This document shows positions 30,543 to 39,949 of a stretch of DNA of 64,000 nucleotides, in pieces. The position numbers and the translations under genes were made by a program. This DNA comes from Sediminihabitans luteus. Lineage in GTDB: Bacteria; Actinomycetota; Actinomycetes; Actinomycetales; Cellulomonadaceae. Where the stretch lies: NCBI RefSeq assembly GCF_002797595.1, contig NZ_PGFE01000005.1:1-64000 (forward strand), read 5' to 3'. The notes beneath the pieces were generated by a model. That model was not told where the DNA came from and did not search any database. It saw nothing but the letters and a program-made list of their open reading frames with translations. The stretch's first letter is position 1. The number at the start of each line of letters is the position of its first letter.

Positions 30543-32543
30543 TCACACGTCCTTCGGTGTCGTCAGTTCCGCGAGGGCGTCCGTACGCTCCGCGATAGGC
30601 AGCATCATCCCATCGACGGGCGCGATCCCGTCGACCCCGGGCAACGATCTGGTCACGATCCCGGACATCGCGGACGTGTCGCCCACGGGCGAGCAGCCCG
30701 CCAGGGCGATCACGAGCACGACGACCAGGAGGCCGAGCAGCGCCACGAGCGGCCACGAGATCCCGCGCGGCGACCCGCCGACGCGCAGTCCGGTCGTGGT
30801 CGACGTCCGGGTGCGCTCCTGCGCCGCGCGCTGGGCGGCGCGCGTGCGGGCGGGCGCGCCGGCGGCGTCGCTCGTCGGGTGCCCCGCGCGTCGCGGGTCG
30901 GACGTCGCGCGCCCACCAGCGACCTCGTCGCTCGACCGGCTGCCGGGCCGGAGCATGCCGTGCGGCGAGCGCACGGCCGGGGCGGAGTCCGAGATCGGTC
31001 CGCTCGAGCCTGCGGCGCGTGCCGCGGCCCGTGTCGACGGCGTGCCCGACCGCGTCCCGTCGGACGTCGCTCGGTGGCCCCGGTCGGCGTCGGACGTCGC
31101 GCGGTGGCCCGCCCGCGTCGCGCCGCGCGTCCCGGGGGCGTCGTTCCCAAGGGTTCCGTGCGTGCCGGCGACCCCGTGCTTGCCAGGAACACCGTGCTTG
31201 CCAGGAACATCGTGCGTGCCCGGAACATCGTGCGTGCCGGAGGTGTCGCCGTGCTGCCGGTCGGCGCCCGCCCTGCCCGCCGAGCGCGGGGGGAACGATC
31301 GCGGACGGTCGGCGGGGGCGTCGTCCGCCCCGGGCACCGCGGACGACGCGGCGGCTGCCGCGGGCGACGCGCCGGGACGTGCGCCGGCCGAGGTCTCGGT
31401 GGGGCGCTGCCACGGCGGGGCGGGCGGCGGGGGAACGGGGCCGGGCTCGGCGCCCGGGCGCGTCGAGGACGTGCCTGACCGGGACGCGGCCGACCGGGAC
31501 GACCCGGACTGCGGTGAACCGGACTGCGGTGATCCCGGCGCCGACCCGGACCGCGCTGCCGCGCGCGACGCGTCGTCCTCGCGGAGCTCGGCCGGGCGCG
31601 GGGTCGCGGGACGGACCGCGCCGGGTCGGGCGGCGTCCGCGGACGGACCGTCCTGGGGTGCGGCGGGACGCTCGTCGCGGCGGGACTTCGTGGTGCGCGC
31701 AGGCACGCCCCAGGGGTCGCGCGCGAGACGCACGGCGATCTCGTCGAGCTGCTGCGCGAGCGCGGCACCGGTACGCGGGCGGCGCTTCGGGTCCTTCGCG
31801 AGCATCTTCATGATCACGGTCGCGAGCTCGGGGTCGACCGTCGACGGCAGCGGCGGGACCTTCTCGTTGACGTGCGCGACCGCGATGTCGACGGGCGTCG
31901 CGCCCGTGAAGGGGCGGCGGCCCACGACCGACTCGTACGCGACGATCCCGAGCGCGTAGAGGTCGGACGCTCCCGTCGCCGCCTGCCCGATCGCCTGCTC
32001 GGGCGACAGGTACTGCGCGGTGCCCATGACCATGCCGGTCGCGGTCATCGGCACCTGGTTCGCGGCGAGCGAGACCCCGAAGTCGGTGATCTTCACCTCG
32101 CCCGACCGGTCGAGCAGGATGTTCCCGGGCTTGACGTCACGGTGCACGACGCCCGCGACGTGCGCGGCGTGCAGGCCGCGCGCGGTCTGCGCGAGGATCG
32201 GCAGCAGGCGCGGGAGCTTGATGATCGGTTCGCGCTCGAGGAGGTCGGCCATGGGTTCGCCCACGACGAGCTCCATGACGAGGAACCCCGAGCCCTGCTG
32301 CTCGCCGTAGTCGTACATCTGCGCGATGTTCGGGTGCGACAACGCGGCGCTGTTGCGGGCCTCGGTGCGCAGGCGCGCGAGGAAGTCCTCATTGCCCGCG
32401 TACTCGGCACGCAGCACCTTGATCGCGACCTCGCGGTGCAGCGCACCGTCGTTCGCGACCCACACCTCACCCATGCCGCCGATCGCGATGCGGCGCACGA
32501 GCGTGTACCGGCCCCCCAGTACGAGGCCCTTGGCCGGTGTCAC
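30543..32543 (-). CDS. pknA: Serine/threonine protein kinase PknA with long repeat-rich linker
   Basis: Kinase controlling cell shape and division. 666 residues from the GTG at 32543; it overlaps the pbpA stop by 4 bases. The kinase domain (about 11-275) has IAIGGMGEVW, HRDVKPGNILL and DFGVSLA. About 300 disordered residues follow, rich in Ala, Arg, Pro, Ser and Asp, including a tandem GTHDVP/GKHGVP repeat near 434-465. A membrane helix (about 590-612) and a short outside tail follow. The linker is much longer than usual. The frame stays open across pbpA, but that part is not coding. Confidence 0.95.
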   Translation of the reverse strand: MTPAKGLVLGGRYTLVRRIAIGGMGEVWVANDGALHREVAIKVLRAEYAGNEDFLARLRTEARNSAALSHPNIAQMYDYGEQQGSGFLVMELVVGEPMADLLEREPIIKLPRLLPILAQTARGLHAAHVAGVVHRDVKPGNILLDRSGEVKITDFGVSLAANQVPMTATGMVMGTAQYLSPEQAIGQAATGASDLYALGIVAYESVVGRRPFTGATPVDIAVAHVNEKVPPLPSTVDPELATVIMKMLAKDPKRRPRTGAALAQQLDEIAVRLARDPWGVPARTTKSRRDERPAAPQDGPSADAARPGAVRPATPRPAELREDDASRAAARSGSAPGSPQSGSPQSGSSRSAASRSGTSSTRPGAEPGPVPPPPAPPWQRPTETSAGARPGASPAAAAASSAVPGADDAPADRPRSFPPRSAGRAGADRQHGDTSGTHDVPGTHDVPGKHGVPGKHGVAGTHGTLGNDAPGTRGATRAGHRATSDADRGHRATSDGTRSGTPSTRAAARAAGSSGPISDSAPAVRSPHGMLRPGSRSSDEVAGGRATSDPRRAGHPTSDAAGAPARTRAAQRAAQERTRTSTTTGLRVGGSPRGISWPLVALLGLLVVVLVIALAGCSPVGDTSAMSGIVTRSLPGVDGIAPVDGMMLPIAERTDALAELTTPKDV

Positions 32544-34003
32544 CTGCCGAGCACCGCCTGCATGACGGCCTTGGCGATGGGCGCGGCGACCGCGCCGCCC
32601 GTGGCCTCGCTGCCGGCCGAGCCGCCGTGCTCGACGATCACGGCGACCGCGACCTGCGGGTCGTCGGCCGGCGCGAACGACGTGAACCAGGCGTGCGGCG
32701 CCTGCCCGGGCACGTTCTCGGCCGTGCCCGTCTTGCCCGCGACCTCGACGCCCTGGATCTGCGCCGACGTGCCCGAGCCGTCCTGGACCACGCCGATCAT
32801 CATCTGCGTGAGCTCGTCGGCGGTCTCGGCCGACACGGACCGGCGCAGCTCCTCGGGCTTGGCCTCCGAGACGACCTTGAGGTCGGGCGTGCGCACGGTC
32901 TGCACGAGGTAGGGGGCCATCTGCACGCCGTCGTTCGCGATGGCCGCGGAGACCATCGCCATCTGCAGCGGCGTCGCCTTGACCTCGCCCTGCCCGATCG
33001 ACGCGCGCGCGAGGTCGTTCGAGTCGAAGTCGTCCGCCGCGGGCGGGAACTGGCTCGGCGTGACCGTGAGCGGGATCGAGAGGTCCTGGTCGAACCCGAA
33101 CTTCTCGGCCTGCTCGCGCATCGTGTCGTCGCCGAGGTCGACGCCGAGCTGCGCGAACGCGGTGTTGCACGAGATCCGCAGGGCGTCCGCGAGCGACATC
33201 TCGCCCGTGGGCGAGCAGCGCTCGTTGCCGAAGTTCTTGAGCGTGTCGGTCGAGTTCGCGTACTGGTACTGGTCGGGAGCGGGGACCTCGGTGTCGGGCT
33301 CGTAGTCGCCCGACTCGAGGGCCGCTGCGGACGTCACGAGCTTGAACGTCGAGCCGGGCGGGTAGGTGTCGCCCGCGATCGCGCGGTTGAACATGCGCTT
33401 GTCGTCGGCGCTGACCGCGTCCTGGTACGCCTGGCCCGCCGCCCCGAGGTCGTGCGACGCGAGCGGGTTCGGGTCGAACGACGGCTTGCTCACGAGCGCG
33501 AGGATCTTGCCGGTCTTCGGCTCGATCGCGACGACCGCCCCGCGCTGGTCGCCCAGCGCGTCCCACGCGGCCTGCTGCACGTCCGCGTCGAGCGTGAGCT
33601 CGACCGACGAGCCCTGCGGCTGCTCGCCCGTGAACAGCGCCGTGAGGCGCGACTGCCACAGGTCGTCCGCGGTCCCGTTGAGGTACTCGTTCTCGGTGCG
33701 CTCGAGGCCCGTCGAGCCGTTCGGGATCGAGAAGAAGCCCGTGACGGGCGCCCAGAGCGGCCCGTTCGCGTACTCGCGCTGGAACCCGTAGGGGTCGTCG
33801 ACGGGGCTCGAGCTCGCGATGGGCGAGCCGTCGACGACGATCGGGCCGCGGTCGACCCCGAACTCGTCGTAGACCGAGCGCTTGTTGCGCGGGTCGGCGT
33901 TGAGGTCGTCGGCGCGGACGAACTGGATGTACGTCGTCGCGACCATGAGCGCGAGGAACATCGCGAGCACGAGGACCGCGACGCGGCGGATCGGGACGTT
34001 CAC
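32540..34003 (-). CDS. pbpA: Penicillin-binding protein 2 / PbpA transpeptidase
   Basis: Class B PBP that cross-links peptidoglycan, partner of the SEDS protein encoded just upstream. 487 residues: a signal anchor (about 6-27), a dimerisation region, then the transpeptidase with STFK (nucleophile near residue 217), SCN and KTGTAE motifs. It overlaps both neighbours by 4 bases. PbpA is a known substrate of PknB in mycobacteria, consistent with the operon. Confidence 0.96.
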   Translation of the reverse strand: MNVPIRRVAVLVLAMFLALMVATTYIQFVRADDLNADPRNKRSVYDEFGVDRGPIVVDGSPIASSSPVDDPYGFQREYANGPLWAPVTGFFSIPNGSTGLERTENEYLNGTADDLWQSRLTALFTGEQPQGSSVELTLDADVQQAAWDALGDQRGAVVAIEPKTGKILALVSKPSFDPNPLASHDLGAAGQAYQDAVSADDKRMFNRAIAGDTYPPGSTFKLVTSAAALESGDYEPDTEVPAPDQYQYANSTDTLKNFGNERCSPTGEMSLADALRISCNTAFAQLGVDLGDDTMREQAEKFGFDQDLSIPLTVTPSQFPPAADDFDSNDLARASIGQGEVKATPLQMAMVSAAIANDGVQMAPYLVQTVRTPDLKVVSEAKPEELRRSVSAETADELTQMMIGVVQDGSGTSAQIQGVEVAGKTGTAENVPGQAPHAWFTSFAPADDPQVAVAVIVEHGGSAGSEATGGAVAAPIAKAVMQAVLGR

Positions 34004-36006
34004 GCGTCGCTCCTTCCGGGGGGTCCGGCCGGGGGCCGGGGGTGGTCGTCGGTGCTGCTGGTGCCCGTGTCGTCGCCGCCGTCGGGGTTCGCTGTGTCGG
34101 ACGCCGGAGCCGGGCTCGCGTCGGTGGCAGGCCTCACGCTCGGGGTCGGCGTGCTCGGGGTCGGCGTGCTCGGGACGCTCGCGCTCGGGGTCGGTGCGCT
34201 CGGTGGCCGGGGCACGGGCGTGATCGACGGGACGGGCGTCGTCGAGGCCACGGGCTCGTCGGCGGCCGGGGCGGGGTCGGGCGCGCCGTCGAGCGTGCTC
34301 TCGGTGGGCTCGGCACCGTCGTGGTCGGCACTGTTGTGGTCAGCACTGTCGTGCCCGGCACTGTTGTGGTCGGCACTGTCGGGGTCGGCACCGTCGTGCC
34401 CGGCAAGGCCACCGGCCGTCGCGTGATCCACGGCGACGGCCCCGGTCGCGTCGTCGTCCCTGATCTCGTCGCTGCTGTTCTCGCTATCGCCGATCACGGG
34501 CACGAGCTCGGTGCCCTGCTCGTCGGCGCCTTCGGCGGCCTGCGCGCGGCGACCGCCGGGGCCGACGACGATCGGCGACGCCTTGCCCACGTCGGGCTCG
34601 CCCACGGCGTCGACGGTCTCGACGTGGTGCACGATGCCCCCGGCCGCGACCTGCCCGCGCACCGGCAGGGCGGAAGGCCGGCGGGCGGCGTCCGACACCC
34701 GCAGGAGGAGGGCCACGATGATCCAGTTGGCCAGCACGGACGACCCGCCCTGCGCGAGGAACGGCAGCGTCAGGCCGGTCAGGGGGATGAGGCGGGTGAT
34801 GCCGCCGACGACGACGAACACCTGGATCGCGATGGCGAACGCGAGACCGCCCGCGAGGAGCTTGCCGAACCCGTCGCGCACGCCGATCGCGGTGCGCAGG
34901 CCGCGCTCGACGAGCACGAGGTAGAGCGCGAGGATCGCGAGCAGGCCCGTGAGGCCGAGCTGCTCGCCGAGCGCGGTGTAGATGAAGTCGGAGTACGAGA
35001 ACGGCACGAGCTGCGGGTAGCCCGCGCCCCAGCCGGTGCCGAACAGGCCGCCGTTGGCGAGCGAGAACCAGCCCTGCGCGAGCTGGAACGAGCCGCCCGG
35101 GTCCTTGTCGTAGACGGTCTGGTCGAACGTGTGGAGCCAGCCCTCCATGCGCTGCTGGATGTGGCTCACGGTCAGGATCGCGAACGTCGCCCCGGCGGCG
35201 AGCAGGCCGAGGCCGATCACGATCCAGCTCACGCGTTCGGTCGCGATGTACAGGACCACGACGAACAGGCCGAAGAAGAGCAGGGACGTGCCGAAGTCGT
35301 TCTCGAACACCAGGATCGCGAGCGACGCGACCCACACGAGCATGATCGGCCCGAGGTCGCGCAGGCGCGGCAGCTGCAGGCCCAGCACCTTGGGGCCGGC
35401 GAGCGCGAGCGTGTCGCGGTTCGTCACGAGGTACCCGGCGAAGAAGATCGCGAACGCGATCTTCGCGATCTCGGCGGGCTGGAACGAGAAGCCCGCGACG
35501 TTGATCCAGATGCGCGCGCCGTAGACCTCGGTGCCGATCGGGGTCAGCGGCAGCATCACGAGCACGAGGCCGACGACCATCGCGGTGTACGTGAGCCCGC
35601 GCAGCGCGCGGTGGTCGCGCAGCCAGACGACGAGCACGACCGCGAGGATCACGGCCACGCCGCTCAGCGCGAGCTGGCCGGCCGCGAGGTCGGACTCGCC
35701 GCCCGCGGCGATCTTGGTCGCGTCGTAGCGGTAGATCGCCGCGAGGCCGATGCCGTTGAGCGCGACCGCGATCGGCAGGATCACCTGGTCGGCGTAGGGC
35801 GCGCGCCAGCGCAGCACGAGGTGCATGCCGAGGCCGAGCACGATGATGCCCGCGCTCTGCAGGTAGAAGTCGCCCGGCAGCGACCCGTCGACGCGCATGC
35901 TGACGGTCGCGTACGCGCCGATCCCGAGCGCGAACGCCAGCAGGAGCATGACGAGCTCGGCGCCGCGGCGCGGCGTCCTCGCGGTCGGCTCGATCGACAC
36001 CATCAC
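34000..36006 (-). CDS. rodA: SEDS-family glycosyltransferase RodA/FtsW with extended cytoplasmic tail
   Basis: Multi-pass enzyme that polymerises lipid II. The first 450 residues give about 10 or more membrane helices with SEDS motifs ARIWINVAGFSFQPAEIAKI, FENDFGTSLLFF, HTFDQTVYDKDPGGSFQ and GLTLPFLAQGGSS. The last 210 residues are hydrophilic and low-complexity, with SADHNSAGHD repeats and PTPSTPTPS runs. The family usually ends soon after the last helix. Start at 36006 (GTG, next codon ATG) overlaps the stp stop. Confidence 0.95.
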   Translation of the reverse strand: MMVSIEPTARTPRRGAELVMLLLAFALGIGAYATVSMRVDGSLPGDFYLQSAGIIVLGLGMHLVLRWRAPYADQVILPIAVALNGIGLAAIYRYDATKIAAGGESDLAAGQLALSGVAVILAVVLVVWLRDHRALRGLTYTAMVVGLVLVMLPLTPIGTEVYGARIWINVAGFSFQPAEIAKIAFAIFFAGYLVTNRDTLALAGPKVLGLQLPRLRDLGPIMLVWVASLAILVFENDFGTSLLFFGLFVVVLYIATERVSWIVIGLGLLAAGATFAILTVSHIQQRMEGWLHTFDQTVYDKDPGGSFQLAQGWFSLANGGLFGTGWGAGYPQLVPFSYSDFIYTALGEQLGLTGLLAILALYLVLVERGLRTAIGVRDGFGKLLAGGLAFAIAIQVFVVVGGITRLIPLTGLTLPFLAQGGSSVLANWIIVALLLRVSDAARRPSALPVRGQVAAGGIVHHVETVDAVGEPDVGKASPIVVGPGGRRAQAAEGADEQGTELVPVIGDSENSSDEIRDDDATGAVAVDHATAGGLAGHDGADPDSADHNSAGHDSADHNSADHDGAEPTESTLDGAPDPAPAADEPVASTTPVPSITPVPRPPSAPTPSASVPSTPTPSTPTPSVRPATDASPAPASDTANPDGGDDTGTSSTDDHPRPPAGPPGRSDA

Positions 36007-37283
36007 GGGCTCGCGGTGGGCTCGGCGGTGGGTGCCGCTGTCGTGGGCGCGTCCGTGGGCTCGTCGGTGGGTTCCGCGGTCGACGGCGTCAGGACGGCCT
36101 CGTCCGAGATCTCGCTCGCGCGCGAGACGGCATCCTCACGGCTCGACGCCGGGATCGTCTCCTCGAGGCGGTTCTGGTAGAGCTCGGGCAGCGACGCGAC
36201 CAGGGTGCCCGTGGTCTCGACGGGCGACGAGAGCGAGATCGGGCCGAGGTCGGTCGGGACGCCCTGGTAGACCGCGACCTCGCCGTCGGCGATGCCCACG
36301 AAGTACTGCGTCTGCGTCCACGCGTACCCGGCCCAGCCCGCGATGCCGAGGCCCACGAGCAGCAGCGTCGAGCCGATGACCGGCACCCACGGGCGCCGGG
36401 GGTCGTCGCGCACGTCGGCGTCGTCCTCGGGCAGCTCGGGGAGGTCGACGTCCTCGGGGTGCTCGGGCGCGGGGGGCAGCAGCTCGGCCGACGCGGCCGA
36501 GCCCACCACCTGGGGGGCGGACGCCGGAGCCGCGGCCGCGGCGTCGTCGAGCGCGTCGAGGTCGACGACCTCCGTCACGACGGCCGTGATGTTGTCGGTG
36601 CTGCCCGCGCGCAGGGCGAGCTGCACGAGGCGGTCGGCGCACGCGTCGACGTCCGCGACGCCCTCGAGCGTGGCCGTGAGCTCGTCGGGGCTCACGAACC
36701 CGGAGAGGCCGTCGGAGCACAGGAGCCAGCGGTCGCCCGGGCGGGCGTCGTGCAGCGACATGTCGGGCGTGAGGTCGACGTCGAAGTCGCCGAGCACACG
36801 CATCACGACGTTGCGCTGCGGGTGCGTCTCGGCCTCCTCGGGCGAGATGCGGCCAGTGTCGACGAGGTGCTGGACGAACGTGTGGTCGGTCGTGGCCTGC
36901 GTGAGCACGCCGTCGCGCAGCAGGTACGCGCGCGAGTCGCCCAGGTGCGCGAGCACGAGCTGCGGGCCCGCGAGCAGCAGCGCCGTGACGGTCGTGCCCA
37001 TGCCCGTGAGCTCGGGCGACACCTCGGTGCGGTGCACGAGGTCCTGCCGGGCGCCGTCGACCGCCTCCTCGAGCGCGCCGAGCGCGGCCTCGGCCGCGGG
37101 GCGGGGCTCGTCGAGACCCGTGAGCGCCGCGATCGTCAGGGCGGAGGCCACGTCACCCCCGGCGTGCCCGCCCATGCCGTCGGCGACGACCAGGAGGTTG
37201 TCCCCGGCGTAGCCCGAGTCCTGGTTGTTGGAGCGCACGAGCCCGACGTCGGACCGTGCGGCGTACCGCAACGCGATGTTCAC
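36003..37283 (-). CDS. stp: PP2C-family serine/threonine phosphatase
   Basis: Metal-dependent phosphatase reversing PknA/PknB phosphorylation. 426 residues from the GTG at 37283, preceded by AGGGGTAG. A TTG at 37307 would overlap fhaB and is less likely. The N-terminal 240 residues carry PPM motifs (SNNQDSGYAG, VADGMGGHAGG, HLGDSRAYLL, DGLSGFV). A linker, one membrane helix (about 345-365) and a Thr/Pro/Glu-rich outside tail follow. Confidence 0.95.
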   Translation of the reverse strand: MNIALRYAARSDVGLVRSNNQDSGYAGDNLLVVADGMGGHAGGDVASALTIAALTGLDEPRPAAEAALGALEEAVDGARQDLVHRTEVSPELTGMGTTVTALLLAGPQLVLAHLGDSRAYLLRDGVLTQATTDHTFVQHLVDTGRISPEEAETHPQRNVVMRVLGDFDVDLTPDMSLHDARPGDRWLLCSDGLSGFVSPDELTATLEGVADVDACADRLVQLALRAGSTDNITAVVTEVVDLDALDDAAAAAPASAPQVVGSAASAELLPPAPEHPEDVDLPELPEDDADVRDDPRRPWVPVIGSTLLLVGLGIAGWAGYAWTQTQYFVGIADGEVAVYQGVPTDLGPISLSSPVETTGTLVASLPELYQNRLEETIPASSREDAVSRASEISDEAVLTPSTAEPTDEPTDAPTTAAPTAEPTASP

Positions 37284-37290
37284 TTCGGTG

Positions 37291-37839
37291 CTACCCCTGG
37301 AGCTCAACGGTGCTCTGGCCGATCCGGACGGGCGTGCCCGGGCTGATCTGGACGACGCCGGAGATCCTCTTGTCGTGGATGTAGGTGCCGTTCGTGGAGC
37401 CGAGGTCCTCGACGTACCACTGGCCGCCCTGCGGGAAGACGCGGGCGTGCCGCGACGAGGAGTAGTCGTCCTCGAGCACGAGCGTGCACCCCGGGGCGCG
37501 GCCGATCAGGATGGCCTGCGACGTCAGGGGGATCGTGGTGCCGCGCAGCGCGCCCGTCGTCACGACGAGTCGCGTGGGGCCGGCGCTGCGGGCGGGGGTC
37601 GCAGGCGGGGCCGCCGGGGCGGCGGCGACACGCTGCGGGGGAGCGGCGGCCGCGCGCGGGGCCTGGCCCGCGCTGCGTCGTCCGGCAGGGGACGTCGCCG
37701 GGACCGGACGCTTGCGGGCGTCCTTGGTCGAGCGGGACCCGAACAGGTCGCGCCGGAGCACGCCCACGACGGAGAGCACGAACACCCACAGCAGCACGAG
37801 GTAGCCCAGCCGCAGCAGGGTGAACGTGAGCTCGCTCAT
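37291..37839 (-). CDS. fhaB: FHA-domain membrane protein FhaB (FipA)
   Basis: 182 residues: an N-terminal membrane helix (about 7-27), an Ala/Pro linker and a C-terminal FHA domain with IGRAPGCTLVLEDDYSSSRH and DLGSTNGTY, which bind phosphothreonine. In mycobacteria the orthologue FipA links PknA signalling to FtsZ and peptidoglycan synthesis. It lies 10 bases after fhaA. Confidence 0.95.
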   Translation of the reverse strand: MSELTFTLLRLGYLVLLWVFVLSVVGVLRRDLFGSRSTKDARKRPVPATSPAGRRSAGQAPRAAAAPPQRVAAAPAAPPATPARSAGPTRLVVTTGALRGTTIPLTSQAILIGRAPGCTLVLEDDYSSSRHARVFPQGGQWYVEDLGSTNGTYIHDKRISGVVQISPGTPVRIGQSTVELQG

Positions 37840-37849
37840 ACCGGCGGGA

Positions 37850-38563
37850 TCACCACTCCTCGTCTCCGTGGCGCTCGGGTGCGCCCGTCCAGAACATGAT
37901 GCGTGTACGACCGATGGTCAAGGTGTTGCCGTCCAGGAGCGTAGCGGCTGGAACCTGGTGCCCCTCGACGTACAGGCCGTTGGTCGAGCCGAGATCCGTC
38001 GCGACCACGCCGTCGGGCGTGACGCGGATCTCGAGGTGACGGCGCGAGACACCCGCGTCGTCGACCACGATGTCGGCCTCCGCACCACGGCCGATGACCG
38101 TGACCGGGCCCGTGAGCAGGTAGCGCTGGCCGTCGATGTCGACCAGCGGGTGGCGCGCGTTGGGCGAGGCCGTGGCCGGCGCCGTGGCGCCGCGCACGCT
38201 CGCCGAGCGCAGCTCGAAGCGACCCGGGTGCAGGTCGAGGTTCTCCTCGAAGCTCACGCTCACCGGGCCGACGAACGCGTAGTGCTGGCTCGCGGCGTAC
38301 TCGGTGACGTTCGTGGCGAGCTCGTCCGCGAGCGTCTCGGCGCCCCACCCCTCGATCTGGGTGAAGTCGTCGCCCGACAGCTCGATCGTGAACTCGTTCG
38401 GGGCGACGGTGCGGTCGCGGCCGACGACGGCGGCGCGGTCGTCGACCTCGCGGCGCAGGGCGCTCGCCAGCTCGACGGGCTTGACCTCGCTGCGGCCCAC
38501 GCGCGCGAACGTGTTGTTCACGACGCGCTCGACGCCCTTCTCGAAGCGGTCCAGGACTCCCAT
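37850..38563 (-). CDS. fhaA: FHA-domain protein FhaA with DUF3662
   Basis: 237 residues, first gene of the kinase operon. The N-terminal DUF3662 domain (MGVLDRFEKGVERVVNNTFAR) is joined through a linker that is short for the family to a C-terminal FHA domain with IGRGAEADIVVDDAGVSRRH and DLGSTNGLY. FhaA binds phosphorylated partners such as the MviN pseudokinase in mycobacteria. The ATG at 38563 follows a GGGAGGTG ribosome binding site. Confidence 0.95.
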   Translation of the reverse strand: MGVLDRFEKGVERVVNNTFARVGRSEVKPVELASALRREVDDRAAVVGRDRTVAPNEFTIELSGDDFTQIEGWGAETLADELATNVTEYAASQHYAFVGPVSVSFEENLDLHPGRFELRSASVRGATAPATASPNARHPLVDIDGQRYLLTGPVTVIGRGAEADIVVDDAGVSRRHLEIRVTPDGVVATDLGSTNGLYVEGHQVPAATLLDGNTLTIGRTRIMFWTGAPERHGDEEW

Positions 38564-38879
38564 GCCACCTCCCTCCGTTGCAGTGCTCGCGCCGTGCCCT
38601 CGGGCACGGCCTCGCGCCCGCGCAGCGCGCAGGCGATCCCCCCGATGGTAACGACCGGCAGGGACGCCAGCCCCCTGGGATGCGGCCCGAGATGTGGAAG
38701 TCCTGGGAGTATCCGGAACGGGTGTCGGATATCCACAGTTCCGTGATCGGGCCGTGACCCGCTCGTGATCCCTGGCGAGATGTCGGACGGCGGGTGGGCG
38801 GGGTCGCGTCCAGGGCTGTCCGGGGCCGGCCGAGGCGATGCGGGGACCACGCCCGCACCGTGATATCTTTCTACGGCGC
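38564..38879. other. Spacer between fhaA and tRNA-Leu
   Basis: 316 bases without a convincing gene. It should contain the promoter of the leftward fhaA operon and that of tRNA-Leu. A one-mismatch DnaA box ATATCCACA lies at 38729-38737. Confidence 0.5.
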
Positions 38880-38962
38880 GCGCGAGTGGCGGAATGGCAG
38901 ACGCGCTGGCTTCAGGTGCCAGTGTCCGAAAGGGCGTGGGGGTTCAAGTCCCCCCTCGCGCA
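38880..38962 (+). tRNA. leuT: tRNA-Leu (CAG)
   Basis: 83-base type II tRNA with a long variable arm. Acceptor GCGCGAG pairs with CTCGCGC plus A. The anticodon stem is CTGGC/GCCAG with loop TTCAGGT carrying CAG. No CCA is encoded. tRNA-Leu genes are frequent integration sites, and accessory DNA follows here. Confidence 0.97.
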
Positions 38963-38997
38963 CAGTGGGGCTGTTGTCGATAGGCAGCCGATGTATT

Positions 38998-39039
38998 GAC
39001 GAATCTCCCGTCCGGAGTCATCCGGGCGGGAGATTCGTC
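38998..39039 (+). terminator. Hairpin terminator after tRNA-Leu
   Basis: GACGAATCTCCCG (38998-39010) pairs with CGGGAGATTCGTC (39027-39039), with an inner CCGG/CCGG pairing. A TTTC run follows. Confidence 0.87.
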
Positions 39040-39197
39040 GTTTCAGGGGGTCCGATGGCGCCTTGGTCGGCGGATCGAGCGTCCTGAGGTCGCTCGGAGG
39101 GGCTCTGCTACCCGGTTTCGCGGGTGATGGGGCGGGTTGGGGCGCGCCGAAGCGTCGGGGCCCGCTGGGTAGTGACGTGGTCGAGCGACGTGATCGG

Positions 39198-39354
39198 TCA
39201 GGGGCCGCGAGTGCGGTAGATCCAGTCGGGGTCGTCCAGGTCAGGCTTCTCGTCGAGCGTGATCTGCCATGGGTCGGGCAGCTCACGCTCGAGGTACCAC
39301 TGGTGCAGGTGGCGCATGTTGTAGCCGGCGAACGAGTTGAGTCCCTGAAGTGGG
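39198..39354 (-). pseudogene. C-terminal fragment of an unidentified gene
   Basis: About 50 codons with strongly GC-biased third positions and a natural-looking protein end. The translation includes NSFAGYNMRHLHQWYLE, then PDPWQITLDEK, and ends DWIYRTRGP-stop. Upstream the frame runs straight into a terminator hairpin, so no full gene precedes it. I do not recognise the family. It could also be a 39-residue gene starting at the internal Met of NMRHLHQ, but no ribosome binding site is clear. Confidence 0.4.
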
Positions 39355-39367
39355 GCTCCCCGTTCCC

Positions 39368-39402
39368 GAAACCCCCGGCCGGTCGATCCGGTCGGGGGTT
39401 TC
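39368..39402. terminator. Hairpin terminator
   Basis: GAAACCCCCG (39368-39377) pairs with CGGGGGTTTC (39393-39402), extended inward by CCGG/CCGG. It abuts the gene fragment on the left. Which transcript it ends is unclear. Confidence 0.75.
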
Positions 39403-39680
39403 GCCATTCCGTGGGGTCGGTTCGTGTCTGGCGGCATCGCCGGGGATGCCAGACGGCGCGTGGCGCGGTTTCGCGCGGTCGTTCAGCCGCGAAGGTGCGT
39501 GGTTGCGGGCACCTGGCGTTGCCCGTGGGCGCGGCGATTCGGCCGAGATCGTCCTCTCCGTCGTTCAGGTCGTCCTCTTGTCCGAGGCGCGCTGCTCGGG
39601 CGGAGGGCCGCGTCGGTGACGTCGCCCACGGCGTGTCGAATGCTCGTGCAGGACCGCCTCCCGAGGAAGGAGGTGGCGAG

Positions 39681-39773
39681 ATGACGAAGTCATCGAAGTC
39701 GTCGGGTAAGCCCTCGAAGTCTGCACTCTCGAAGGCCGTCGAGGCACTCGGCAGCGTCTCGTCGAGCAAGTAG
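39681..39773 (+). CDS. 30-residue Ser/Lys-rich microprotein
   Basis: ATG at 39681 follows AGGAAGGAGGTGGCGAG, one of the strongest Shine-Dalgarno matches in the window. The product MTKSSKSSGKPSKSALSKAV continues EALGSVSSSK-stop: ten serines and seven lysines in 30 residues, no Cys, a possible short helix in the middle. The frame is also open upstream, but only this start has a ribosome binding site. No known family is recognised. It lies between gene scraps and the DUF2599 gene. Confidence 0.55.
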   Translation: MTKSSKSSGKPSKSALSKAVEALGSVSSSK

Positions 39774-39949
39774 GCAAAACCTAAGGCCGCCCGACGCTGG
39801 GTGAGGGCTGAACCGGTGCACGGGTGGCCTTGAGAGAGCCTCCAACAGGTCCGCACGAGACAGTGTTGCTTTCGTGCCCGTCTGCCGCTAATGTCAGCGA
39901 AATCCCGTGAGCAATTCGCAACGATGCATCGGGGCTAGGTCGTGCTCGC

